Positions 36,016 to 44,001 of a stretch of DNA of 64,000 nt are shown one piece after another. Numbering within the stretch: the first letter of the stretch is position 1; each line of letters opens with the position of its first letter. The translations under genes were made by a program, and so were the position numbers. Below the pieces are notes generated by a model. That model was not told where the DNA came from, searched no databases, and saw only the letters and a program-made list of their open reading frames with translations. The stretch is from JBBQVS01 sp964250805 (GTDB lineage: Bacteria > Chloroflexota > Ktedonobacteria > Ktedonobacterales > Ktedonobacteraceae), in assembly GCA_964250805.1 (NCBI GenBank), contig CAXUHG010000011.1, positions 1-64,000 on the forward strand. Reading direction: 5' to 3'.

Positions 36016-36756
36016 TTACCTTATTATTTTATTGTAGCGCGTGGCGACAATTTCAGCCATGATCGCAAGGGCGATTTCTTCGGGGCTGTTGCCGCCGAGA
36101 TTGAGGCCGATGGGTCCGTGAATGCGCCGCACCTGCTCTTCCGTCAAACCTTGTTTTTTGAGTCGTTCGGCACGCTCTTGATTTGTTTTGCGGCTTCCGA
36201 TGGCTCCGATATAGCCTACTTCGCGTTGTAGCACAACTTTAAGCGTCGGCTCGTCGAATTTCGGGTCGTGTGTCAAGACGGCTATGGAGGTCGAGCGGTT
36301 CAGGTTCATGCGCTCCAACGTCTCGTCGGGCCATTCGACGATCAGGTCGTCGGCGTGTGGGAAGCGTTCGCGTGTGGCGAAGGCGGCGCGTGCGTCGATG
36401 ACGATGACATGATAGTTCAGCGTTTTGGCGAAGGTGGTCAGGGGGATGGCGATATGGCCTGCACCAACGATAATCAACGATGGCGGCGGAGGAAAGCCTT
36501 CTATAAACACATCGTAGAATTCTGTCTCGTTAAGTGTGTAGGTGTGCGTGGTTGCCCCACCTTGCCAGAGGGCGTATTCGGCATCTGTCTGTGCAAGCGC
36601 GTCGAGAGTGGGCACCCCAAGCGTTCCCTGTGTTGTTTTGTCGGGTAAGACCAACAGTTTCGCGCCAACGTGTGCATGTCCTCGTACCACCGTTGCCACC
36701 GCGACGCCCTGTTCTTTGAGAAGATGTTCTTTGACTATTTCGTAGAGTCCGCTCAC
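36016..36756 (-). CDS. XdhC/CoxI family protein, second paralogue
   Basis: The 246-residue product has a short N-terminal XdhC-like part (AVATVVRGHAHVGAKLLVLP) and a C-terminal Rossmann domain (SLIIVGAGHIAIPLTTFAKTL, then ERFPHADDLIVEWPDE). Neither the GGCVE nor the CGG cysteine motif of XdhC is present, so it may bind a partner or nucleotide rather than hold the cofactor itself. The start is GTG 36756, with AGGAG six bases upstream. Confidence 0.87.
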   Translation of the reverse strand: MSGLYEIVKEHLLKEQGVAVATVVRGHAHVGAKLLVLPDKTTQGTLGVPTLDALAQTDAEYALWQGGATTHTYTLNETEFYDVFIEGFPPPPSLIIVGAGHIAIPLTTFAKTLNYHVIVIDARAAFATRERFPHADDLIVEWPDETLERMNLNRSTSIAVLTHDPKFDEPTLKVVLQREVGYIGAIGSRKTNQERAERLKKQGLTEEQVRRIHGPIGLNLGGNSPEEIALAIMAEIVATRYNKIIR

Positions 36757-36806
36757 GAATGACTCCTACTGTACTCCTGTGTACAAATCGTATAACGATA
36801 ACGTGT

Positions 36807-37124
36807 TCACCAATCCAGACGCTCGACGAAGACGGAAATGGTGCCACCACAGGCAAGGCCAATCTGCTCGATGTTCTGTTCTTCTGTGATGCCAAATTCG
36901 AGCATCTGCGGCTTACCATCCTCGATCACTTCCTGTGCCGCCTGCACTACGGCTGGCTCGACGCAACCACCACTCACCGAACCCGCAAGTTCGCCACTTT
37001 CACTAACCGCAAGCTTCGCCCCAGGTCTACGTGGAGCGGAGCCAGCCATCGAGACGACGGTGGCAAGCGCGATGCGTTCACCACGCGAACGCCATTTCTC
37101 TATATCAGGCAATACATCAAGCAT
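36807..37124 (-). CDS. XdhC N-terminal domain protein, third paralogue
   Basis: The 105-residue product consists only of the XdhC N-terminal domain. It keeps both conserved cysteine motifs, SGGCVEPAVV and GLACGGTI, which the two neighbouring Rossmann-containing paralogues have lost or altered. The split suggests that this short protein and the longer ones form one functional cofactor-handling unit. AAGGAG precedes the ATG. It is the first gene of the accessory set that runs on to coxS, coxL and coxM. Confidence 0.9.
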   Translation of the reverse strand: MLDVLPDIEKWRSRGERIALATVVSMAGSAPRRPGAKLAVSESGELAGSVSGGCVEPAVVQAAQEVIEDGKPQMLEFGITEEQNIEQIGLACGGTISVFVERLDW

Positions 37125-37317
37125 GGTTTATCTCCTTCTGAGCGAGTCTATGTATTTTTGGAAACACAAAATACACCTCAGACAATTATCATTGGTTGCT
37201 TTCAGTATGTCTTCATAGATGGAAAATGTCAAGTCAAACCACTGGCAAACAAAGCTTGTAACTGGAGCAGATGCATGTTATTATTTTTACAAATACAGGT
37301 TGAGGGGCATAGTAAGC

Positions 37318-38199
37318 ATGGAGCAAATATATGATCGTGCGTTGAAAGCGTTGATGGAGGACCATGCGGCAGAAATGCTTCCTGAACTATTGCCAGGAGC
37401 AGAACTTGTCACAGTCGAAAATACAGAATTGAACCGTATGAACTTACGCGCGGACTTAGTGTACCTTATCAAATATAACGGCGAGCCTCGTATTCTCAAT
37501 TTGGAATTGCAAACAGATCGTGATTCGGATATGAACTACCGAATGTTGCTCTATTTTTCAGAACTATTAGGTAGATACAGAATGCCGATTATCTCGATGG
37601 TAATGTATCCTTTTGAGACCAACGTTTCAGAGCCAATATTAGAGATGGCAAGTGGAACGGGAACAGAGATATCGTTTAAGCATCAAATACTGCGACTATG
37701 GCTGGAAGACGCTGAGTACTGTTTTCGTAGAGGCGTGATAAGTATGTACACATTGCTACCTGCTATGAAGGATGTCACGATAGCAATGCTCTTGCAAGCA
37801 ATAACGGCAATTGAGCAACGTTATCCACAGCCACACCTAACACGACACCTACTTAGATTTAGGACAATTCTGCGACGGTCAAAAACGTTAAGCGAACCAG
37901 ACAAGCAAATAGTGGAGGCAAAAATGAAATCATACGATAGTTTACTCGATGGTGATGTAGAGTTGCAAAAGGAAATACAAGGCGTAATACAACAGAGAAT
38001 ACAACAAGGGATACAACAGGAACTACAGCGAATGGTTCTGGATGTTGTAGAAGTCCGTTTTCCTATGCTCTTAGAGGTTGCAAAAGAGAAAGTGATTCAG
38101 CTTGAAGACAAAAATGTATTGCGAGTACTGGCAAAACAGATTATGCTTGCTCCTGATGAGACTTATGCACGTTTGACACTAGAGTCATTCGCTGCATAA
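37318..38199 (+). CDS. Rpn/PD-(D/E)XK nuclease-type transposase-like protein
   Basis: The 293-residue product resembles Rpn-family recombination-promoting nucleases and putative transposases. The PD-(D/E)XK core is RADLVYLIKYNGE followed by ILNLELQTDRD, with Asp, Glu and Gln in the expected order. The C-terminal part has a Gln-rich segment QQRIQQGIQQELQRM. ATG 37318 has GAGGGG about 11 bases upstream; the frame is open 33 codons further. It lies on the opposite strand between the xdhC genes and the mocA-like gene. No terminal repeats or target duplications were seen around it. Confidence 0.78.
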   Translation: MEQIYDRALKALMEDHAAEMLPELLPGAELVTVENTELNRMNLRADLVYLIKYNGEPRILNLELQTDRDSDMNYRMLLYFSELLGRYRMPIISMVMYPFETNVSEPILEMASGTGTEISFKHQILRLWLEDAEYCFRRGVISMYTLLPAMKDVTIAMLLQAITAIEQRYPQPHLTRHLLRFRTILRRSKTLSEPDKQIVEAKMKSYDSLLDGDVELQKEIQGVIQQRIQQGIQQELQRMVLDVVEVRFPMLLEVAKEKVIQLEDKNVLRVLAKQIMLAPDETYARLTLESFAA

Positions 38200-38232
38200 G
38201 CACACTCCAAAGAAGCTCTGGAAGCAATATAG

Positions 38233-38862
38233 TTAAACGATTTTCTGTCTCTCCTTCCACAATTTAACAACCTCTTGATACGTCTCCCACGTATCCACGT
38301 CGTAGTTTGCGGTGCTATCGGTCAATGCTAATTTTGCGACATCATCGGGATGTCGCTCGATGACCTTGCGCCCGCCTTCGTCGCCTGTCATCTTCAAGAG
38401 TTCGGGGAAGAGGTTGGCGGCGAAGAAGGTTGGGTTGCCACGTTTGCCGTTGTAGTAGGGGGTGATGATACGTTTATGCGTTGTGTGGTGTGTCTCGATT
38501 ACGGCGTTTATGATGGAGAGTGTCATAAGCGGTTGGTCGCCGAGCATGATTAGTGCGCCATCGGGTTGCTGTGGCAGTGCGAGCAGGGTTGCTATACCCT
38601 TACGTAAAGAGGTACTCATACCCTGTGCATAGTCGGGATTTTCTACGAGTACAACCTGTTTTGTATAGGGAGTGAGGATGGTTCGTAGCTGTTCTGTCTG
38701 ATAGCCAAGCACGAGGACAAGGGGGGATGCCTGTGATGCAAGGATGCTCTCGACGACGTGTACGAGGACAGGGTGGTCGCCGAGTGGTAAGAGTAGTTTG
38801 TGACGTCCCTCTTGCATGCGACTTGAGCGTCCTGCTGCTAGAAGAATTACTGCGACTGACAT
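38233..38862 (-). CDS. MocA/MobA-like molybdenum cofactor nucleotidyltransferase
   Basis: The 209-residue product has the nucleotidyltransferase start ILLAAGRSSRMQEGRHKLLL (GxxxRM with Lys), then MLGDQPLMTLSIIN with the metal-binding Asp, and GKRGNPTFF. These match MocA, which makes the cytosine dinucleotide form of molybdopterin for CO dehydrogenase-type enzymes. It probably serves the downstream cox cluster. AAAGGA lies upstream of the ATG. A palindromic element separates it from the PadR gene. Confidence 0.87.
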   Translation of the reverse strand: MSVAVILLAAGRSSRMQEGRHKLLLPLGDHPVLVHVVESILASQASPLVLVLGYQTEQLRTILTPYTKQVVLVENPDYAQGMSTSLRKGIATLLALPQQPDGALIMLGDQPLMTLSIINAVIETHHTTHKRIITPYYNGKRGNPTFFAANLFPELLKMTGDEGGRKVIERHPDDVAKLALTDSTANYDVDTWETYQEVVKLWKERQKIV

Positions 38863-38892
38863 GGCTTGTGTCCTTTTTTGTGTGACAAAATG

Positions 38893-39033
38893 ATTCGTAG
38901 GGACTAGATGTATCGCATCCGTTTGCTCAATTTATTGAGCGAGATCATGATAAATGCTGTTTACAAGACGTTTCATGCAGAATCTCGCGTGATAAATCAC
39001 ACAGACGGACGCCGTAAACGTGGTCCCTATGAA
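38893..39033. repeat. Directional palindromic element, copy 6
   Basis: The left arm ATTCGTAGGGACTAGATGTA pairs imperfectly with a right arm of the other variant (CGGACGCCGTAAACGTGGTC). Block A (GCTCAATTTATTGAGC) is on the left, block B (GCGTGATAAATCACAC) on the right, and GTTTACAAGACG in the centre. The right end encodes the stop of the PadR gene. Confidence 0.88.
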
Positions 39034-39584
39034 GGTAGAGGAGATAATGCGACCAATTCCTTTTGTAACTCGCGTAGCCATTCCAGGAGGGCATGCGTCT
39101 GGTGGACGCGGCTACGTAGAACGATGGCGTCGAAGAATGCTTCATCTTCCGCTACGACGGTGGAAAGGCGTTTTGTTTCCAGGTGTGTAAGGAATTGCTC
39201 ACATGCTACAATCTCTTGCTCAATGAGATTGCTCATCTGTTGCGGCAGAAACTTTTGTGTAAAGTAGAGTTTGAGCAGGAAGATGAGACGAATGTCACGC
39301 GGCTTTTCGACAGGTTGCGTGAGCCATTCCTGTAGTACATTGTCGCCAGCCGATGTGAGCGAGTGGATTTTACGCGGGGGGCGCGACCCCTGCGCCTCTA
39401 GCGTCGTCTCGATATAGCCCAATTTTTCGAGCTTCTTGAGAAATGCATACATCTGGCTCATCTCAAGACGTATGATTTGCCCTAATGCACCGCTCTCGAA
39501 TTGTTGAAACATTTCATAACCGTACATAGGTCGGCTTTTGAGTAAGCCCAGGATACTGTATTCGGCTGGTTCACTGATTTGCAT
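39027..39584 (-). CDS. PadR family transcriptional regulator
   Basis: The 185-residue product has the PadR winged-helix domain at residues about 5-85 (EYSILGLLKSRPMYGYEMFQ, then SQMYAFLKKLEKLGYIE and PRKIHSLTSAG). A C-terminal helical Vir_act_alpha-like dimerization part follows. Start ATG 39584 has GGTGAGG six bases upstream. Its last codons are CTA CCT TCA TAG, and the TCATAG is the end of a palindromic element. No obvious target gene adjoins it. Confidence 0.9.
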   Translation of the reverse strand: MQISEPAEYSILGLLKSRPMYGYEMFQQFESGALGQIIRLEMSQMYAFLKKLEKLGYIETTLEAQGSRPPRKIHSLTSAGDNVLQEWLTQPVEKPRDIRLIFLLKLYFTQKFLPQQMSNLIEQEIVACEQFLTHLETKRLSTVVAEDEAFFDAIVLRSRVHQTHALLEWLRELQKELVALSPLPS

Positions 39585-39660
39585 AGAATGCCTCACCCTA
39601 CTCTAGCGAAGGTTAATATGGTGTTCTATATATCATATAGTTGTTTGTTATGGGAAAATA

Positions 39661-39800
39661 ATTCGTAGGGACTACGTTTACGGCGTCCGTTGAGTGATTT
39701 ATCACGCGAGATCATGTCTAGTAAGTCTTGTATACCAAGTTCGTCAAGATTTCGCTCAATAAATTGAGCAACGGACGCGATACATCTGGTCCCTACGAAG
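39661..39800. repeat. Directional palindromic element, copy 7
   Basis: The left arm is of the CGTTTACGGCGTCCG variant and the right arm of the GATGTATCGCGTCCG variant. Block B (GTGATTTATCAC) is on the left, block A (GCTCAATAAATTGAGC) on the right, and TTGTATACCAAG in the centre. It lies between the PadR start and the 3' end of the phosphotransferase gene. Confidence 0.9.
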
Positions 39801-39833
39801 TAGGTTGTGTGAACATTATATTACATTGTTTTG

Positions 39834-40856
39834 TCAATAAATATCGAAGCAGCGAAGCGCAATCTCCGCAATCTCGTCACTGACTGCAAAGTGTGCCAGT
39901 TCTTTTTGTAGGCGAATATCTTCTTGCCAGTTGTCGGGAATGTGGGAGGGCATATCATATGCAATGACGCGGCGTGCTGTCTCGAAATGAACAGCCTCTC
40001 GTAGTACCTGTAGTTCTTCGTGAGTAGGACGGCGTTGCTGACAATAGCCCTGCACAACGGCTGTGATGCATGCAGAGTCGGCATACATTTTCGGCAATTG
40101 TGGTTTTCCCAGGTGACACATGAGTAGTAGATAGCCGAGGTCGAGAATGGCGGGTCCGAGTCCGGCGCAATCCCAGTCGATCAGTGTTACTTGCTCATCG
40201 GTTGTAAGCACGGAATTATGGGGCCAACAGTCGCCGTGTACAAGTGTGACGGGAAGAGATGAAGCTTGTTTTAGGACTGCGATAGTTGATTTTGCAGCTT
40301 TATAGAGGACGGATAGTTCTTGGGGAAGCGTGTTGGCGAATGTTTCGTTAGGAAGAGATTGTAGTAGTATCTGGCGTGGATGTAGGCGTGAGTCGGGTAT
40401 TTGTGGAGCTTCCGATTGTATATGTTCGGAAAGGGCATGGAGTATACCGAGCCTTGAGCCAAGTTGTTTTAAGTTATGTGGCGAAAAATCTAGCAATGTA
40501 CCGTCTACATAAGAAACAAGCACTGCCATCCAATTTTCATAGGTTGCTATAGATGCACCTGAATGTGTGGGGAGCAGGCGCGGCGCGGGATAGTCTTGTT
40601 GTTCCAGGTAGTCGAATAGTGTAACCTGTCCAAGCAAGTCGTCTTTCACATCGTAGCGAAAGGCACGCAAAACGTAGGATTGCCCATTCTCGAAGGTGAC
40701 GTGGTAGATACCGCGATCCTCGAAGGTGTATTCCGCGATTTGCCGCAGTTGTATAGGACCGTTTCGATACTGATTTTGTACAAGTGCGGTCAATACGGCT
40801 TGCTGTTCCACTAAAAGTTTAGCATAGTTCGGTTGATTTGTTGTGAGTCTTTGCAT
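39834..40856 (-). CDS. Phosphotransferase (APH/choline kinase-like)
   Basis: The 340-residue product is an aminoglycoside-phosphotransferase-type kinase. It has the catalytic loop LVHGDCWPHNSVL and the metal-binding segment VTLIDWDCAGLGPAILDLGYLL. Members phosphorylate small molecules such as antibiotics, choline or homoserine; the substrate is unknown. The start at ATG 40856 follows a TACAAT box at 40886-40891 and begins the normal MQRLTTNQPNY sequence. The frame extends to 41015 without a ribosome site. Confidence 0.85.
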   Translation of the reverse strand: MQRLTTNQPNYAKLLVEQQAVLTALVQNQYRNGPIQLRQIAEYTFEDRGIYHVTFENGQSYVLRAFRYDVKDDLLGQVTLFDYLEQQDYPAPRLLPTHSGASIATYENWMAVLVSYVDGTLLDFSPHNLKQLGSRLGILHALSEHIQSEAPQIPDSRLHPRQILLQSLPNETFANTLPQELSVLYKAAKSTIAVLKQASSLPVTLVHGDCWPHNSVLTTDEQVTLIDWDCAGLGPAILDLGYLLLMCHLGKPQLPKMYADSACITAVVQGYCQQRRPTHEELQVLREAVHFETARRVIAYDMPSHIPDNWQEDIRLQKELAHFAVSDEIAEIALRCFDIY

Positions 40857-41165
40857 AGGTGTTATCGTATTGTTAGGATATAGTGATTGTACCATAAGGA
40901 CGCAATGTAGGGGCAAATAATTCATTACGCCCTGTGAGCGATTGACCATGTGAGCAGGAATTGAGGGAGATATACATTGATAGCAAACGTGGTCGGTGGG
41001 TACACAATTCGCCAAGAGACGCGGACAAAAAGCTTTGCTATTAGCCTAGAGGTACCATGAAGTTGCGTCTTGTATCAGCTATCACTTAAAATGAGGTACG
41101 TTGTACTTGTGTACTAAAGCGAAGGATAAACTCACATAAGCACTGTGTTGGCAGTGGAGGAAAAA
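40857..41165. other. Divergent intergenic region with a half repeat
   Basis: This 309-base gap separates the phosphotransferase and the roadblock/MglA operon. It holds a single arm of the GTAGGGGC repeat family (GTAGGGGCAAATAATTCATT, 40907-40932) and a TACAAT box for the minus-strand gene. No clear plus-strand promoter or gene is seen. Confidence 0.5.
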
Positions 41166-41531
41166 ATGGTTGATCTAAAGCAGACGCTGAGCCGTTTCCT
41201 GTCGATTGCAGGCGTGCGTCAGGCGATCCTGGTGGGGCGCGATGGTCTGATGATTGAAGGCATGACCCGCGACGGCAAGGAGAACATGGAGGCGATGGGT
41301 GCCATCATGACATCAGGTCTCGGCACGGCTGAGTCTCTGGGCCAGGAACTTGCACGCGGCAATGTGGTCGGGGTGCTGGTCGAGTATGAACATGGCCTTG
41401 TGAGTGTTGATCCTCTCGGTGAATTTGCCCTGATCGTGACTCTTCTCGACAATGCCTCCAATCTCAGTCGTGTGCGGCATCTGGTAAAGGCGAGTCGAAA
41501 CGAAATTCTCGAAGCACTTGATATAGCATAG
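41166..41531 (+). CDS. Roadblock/LC7 domain protein (MglB-like)
   Basis: The 121-residue product is one roadblock/LC7 domain, with VRQAILVGRDGLMIEG and NVVGVLVEYEHGLVSVDPLG. MglB-type roadblock proteins act as GTPase-activating or scaffold partners of MglA-like GTPases. GGAGG precedes ATG 41166 at good spacing. It is the first gene of a four-gene plus-strand unit: roadblock, roadblock, MglA-like GTPase and DUF429. Confidence 0.88.
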   Translation: MVDLKQTLSRFLSIAGVRQAILVGRDGLMIEGMTRDGKENMEAMGAIMTSGLGTAESLGQELARGNVVGVLVEYEHGLVSVDPLGEFALIVTLLDNASNLSRVRHLVKASRNEILEALDIA

Positions 41532-41623
41532 TAATATATGCTGAGAATGCGAGTAGGCACGGACATGTATACTTATATTATTACTATAGACCGAGTGTTA
41601 AGTGGAGACTCAGGGAGGGTGAC

Positions 41624-42124
41624 GTGTTCATGGAGCAACTGACGAACCTTGTCGTTTCAGATAAAGAACTTGCTATGATCTCAAATGTCCTGGCAAAGTT
41701 GATGAACGATACTAACGCGACTTCGGCTCTACTCATTGACAAGAGTGGACAAGTGGTGGCGACTCAAGGCGCGGGTATGCGGCGTAACGCGACAACGCTA
41801 GGTGCGTTGCTGGCGGGCGTCTTCTCGTCCTCACGCGAAGTGGCAAAACTGCTCGACGAAAAGGATTTTCGCAATATTTTTCAGCAGGGTGTCCAGGAAA
41901 ATATTTATACTTCAATGATTGAAGAACAATGGCTACTGGTTATTATTTTTGATAGGCTAACTCATATTGGCCTTGTAAAAGTGCTCTCTAAAAAAGCATC
42001 CGACGAACTTGGGCGCGTACTAGAGCGTGTGCGCAGCGATACAACGCGTAAAAAGTCGTCGGTCATCAATGTGGAATTTCGCTCATCTGTCGAGGATACT
42101 ATCGACCTGCTCTTCCGAGATTAA
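41624..42124 (+). CDS. Second roadblock/LC7 domain protein (MglB-like)
   Basis: The 166-residue product has a roadblock fold (SALLIDKSGQVVATQGAG, then EEQWLLVIIFDRLTHIGLVK) with a longer C-terminal tail that ends VNVEFRSS-like (here VINVEFRSSVEDTIDLLF). Two different roadblock genes before one GTPase suggest a hetero-oligomeric partner. The start is GTG 41624 with GGAGGG upstream; ATG 41630 is also possible. It is 15 bp from the MglA-like gene. Confidence 0.85.
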   Translation: MFMEQLTNLVVSDKELAMISNVLAKLMNDTNATSALLIDKSGQVVATQGAGMRRNATTLGALLAGVFSSSREVAKLLDEKDFRNIFQQGVQENIYTSMIEEQWLLVIIFDRLTHIGLVKVLSKKASDELGRVLERVRSDTTRKKSSVINVEFRSSVEDTIDLLFRD

Positions 42125-42139
42125 AGGGACTCATCACCT

Positions 42140-42715
42140 ATGGCACTCATCAATATTGCCAGTCATGAGATACATTGCAAGATCGTGTATTACGGTATCG
42201 GTTATTGTGGCAAGACAACGAACTTACAATATGTCTTTAAGAGCATAAATCCATCAGCGCGTGGAGATATGCTCTCGATTGCAACCGAGACTGAGCGCAC
42301 TCTGTTCTTCGACTTTTTGCCGCTCGATCTCGGCACGGTACACGGCTTTCGCACGCGCTTCCACCTGTATACCGTCCCCGGTCAGATTCTCTATGAGCGC
42401 ACACGCCTCGCTGTATTGAATGGTGCCGATGGTATCGTCTTCGTCGTTGATTCGCAGGCAGAGAAGTTCGAGGAGAATGTGCAGAGCATCTCTGAGCTTG
42501 AGATGAATATGCGTCGTATTGGAAAGGACATGGGCAATTTTCCCTATGTCATGCAGTGGAATAAGCGCGATATGCCGAACGCTCTACCAACGCATGTGCT
42601 TGAACGCTACCTCAATCGGCGGCGCGTCCCCAGCTTCGAGGCGGTCGCCTCCGATGGGCGCGGCGTCTTCGCAACGCTACGTACCATCAGCAAAAACGTG
42701 ATGGCGCAACTGTAG
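42140..42715 (+). CDS. MglA-like small Ras-type GTPase
   Basis: The 191-residue product has the Ras-like motifs: P-loop GIGYCGKTTNLQY at residues 19-31, the G3 segment TVPGQILYERTR (TxxGQ in place of DxxGQ, as in MglA proteins), and the G4 motif QWNKRDMPNA. MglA proteins set cell polarity in myxobacteria and partner with MglB roadblock proteins. Here the partners are the two preceding genes. The output of the switch in this organism is unknown. Confidence 0.93.
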   Translation: MALINIASHEIHCKIVYYGIGYCGKTTNLQYVFKSINPSARGDMLSIATETERTLFFDFLPLDLGTVHGFRTRFHLYTVPGQILYERTRLAVLNGADGIVFVVDSQAEKFEENVQSISELEMNMRRIGKDMGNFPYVMQWNKRDMPNALPTHVLERYLNRRRVPSFEAVASDGRGVFATLRTISKNVMAQL

Positions 42716-42717
42716 TC

Positions 42718-43569
42718 GTGCGTATTCTTGGCCTCGATTTCACCAGTGCGCCGAGTCCACGGAAGCCTATTACCTGTGCTGTATGTAAACTCTCCGCGTC
42801 GATACTACGCGTCGAAGAGACGCAAGCATATACAAGTTTTGCGCAGTTCGAGCAATTTCTTCAGCAGGATGGTCCCTGGATAGCCGCCTTCGATTTCCCC
42901 TTTGGGCAACCACGCAAACTACTAGAAAACCTCAACTGGCCTCTAACATGGGAAGGCTATGTACAGCATGTCTCAGCGATGGGCAAGCTCTCATTTGAGG
43001 AGACGCTGACACGATATCAAGCCAGTAGACCAGCAGGCGACAAGCAGCATACACGCGTCACCGATAGATTAGCGAATGCGCGTAGTCCCATGATGCTGCA
43101 TCGCGTCCCCGTTGGCAAGATGTTTTTTCAAGGTACGCCACGCCTCCTGCATGCGGGAATAAGCATTCTCCCCTGTCGCCCCAACACCACAAACAGGATT
43201 GCACTAGAAGGCTATCCCGCCCTCGTCGCGCAACGCTTCATCGGCAAGACGAGCTATAAAAGTGACGAACGCAAGAAGCAAACGGCGGAGCAGCGAGCCG
43301 CACGTCAACATATCGTCGAGGGTATCCGTTCGCCAAAACTGCAAGAGGCATATAACGTCAAACTTGAGCTATCTGTTACAATGGCGGATAGGCTGATACA
43401 GGAGCCAATGGGCGACGAACTGGACGCCGTGTTGTGTGCAATTCAGGCGGCGTGGGCGTATACACAACGCGATGCTGGTTATGGTATTCCGTCTGGTTGT
43501 GATGCGGTTGAGGGGTGGATTGTCGATCCGGAGATGCTGGAACGCTCAATATCTGCTTTCAATCTGTGA
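42718..43569 (+). CDS. DUF429-type protein, possibly RNase H-like
   Basis: The 283-residue product starts RILGLDFTSAPSPRKPITCA, with an Asp in a ribonuclease H-like strand, then WIAAFDFPFGQPRKLL and a late GDELDAVLCAIQAAWAY. This pattern of acidic residues fits the DUF429 family. Activity is unproved. The GTG start lies 2 bases after the MglA stop, so it is tightly coupled with the GTPase. It may modify or respond to the GTPase output, but that is inference. Confidence 0.75.
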   Translation: MRILGLDFTSAPSPRKPITCAVCKLSASILRVEETQAYTSFAQFEQFLQQDGPWIAAFDFPFGQPRKLLENLNWPLTWEGYVQHVSAMGKLSFEETLTRYQASRPAGDKQHTRVTDRLANARSPMMLHRVPVGKMFFQGTPRLLHAGISILPCRPNTTNRIALEGYPALVAQRFIGKTSYKSDERKKQTAEQRAARQHIVEGIRSPKLQEAYNVKLELSVTMADRLIQEPMGDELDAVLCAIQAAWAYTQRDAGYGIPSGCDAVEGWIVDPEMLERSISAFNL

Positions 43570-43579
43570 TCTTGGTTAT

Positions 43580-43774
43580 GTGCAAGAGGCATGTGTAGAC
43601 ACTGATGGGCAGATGTTTCTTGTGGCTCCGGTAGAGCGCGATGATGTATATGTCCTTTTGAGGCTGCCGTGGGTGCTTGAGGTGTGGCTATGGCGTTGGG
43701 TACGCGATGAAGACCACGCTAGTATTCGCTATAGTACACCGGAAGAGCGAAGATATAATGACTCTATTGCATAG
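43580..43774 (+). pseudogene. Short coding remnant of unknown origin
   Basis: An open frame of 64 codons has normal-looking content (VDTDGQMFLVAPVERDDVYV, then RYSTPEERRYNDSIA) but no good ribosome site. It starts 10 bases after the DUF429 stop. Its C-terminal tail (TPEERRYNDSI) resembles the end of the BRO-type protein at 46131 (TPEERRRNDHI), so it may be a relic of a related gene. It could also be a small real gene started at GTG 43580. Confidence 0.35.
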
Positions 43775-43782
43775 CAATAAAG

Positions 43783-44001
43783 TCATTGTTTGATAATCTT
43801 CTCGATAAGAACATTATGGGGAACGTCCAACCCACTCGCTAACCGCTCAAGTGTCGAGAGCTTTCCGACATGTAGTGGGTTTCGGTAGATTTTGGTGAGG
43901 GTGTGGCGAGAGACGCCTGAACGTCTCGCCACCTCCGTAATATCAAGCTGCTTCTCTGCCATTACCTCTTTCAATCGCCAGCGTAACATCGCCCTCACCA
44001 C
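43783..44001 (-). CDS. Small XRE-type helix-turn-helix protein
   Basis: The 72-residue product is almost entirely an XRE/Cro-CI-type DNA-binding domain (ITEVARRSGVSRHTLTKIYR, then LSTLERLASGLDV). The start may be GTG 44001 or the internal ATG four codons later. Its start overlaps the stop of the upstream 124-residue gene, so the two are translated together. A target is not known. Confidence 0.8.
   Translation of the reverse strand: MVRAMLRWRLKEVMAEKQLDITEVARRSGVSRHTLTKIYRNPLHVGKLSTLERLASGLDVPHNVLIEKIIKQ

Noticed and set aside
37318..38199. Complete insertion sequence
   Set aside because: The Rpn-type frame has no terminal inverted repeats or target duplication that could be seen.
40886..40916. 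Promoter whose -35 box comes from the half repeat at 40907
   Set aside because: TTGCCC and TACAAT can be paired only with a 19-base spacer, which is too long to claim.
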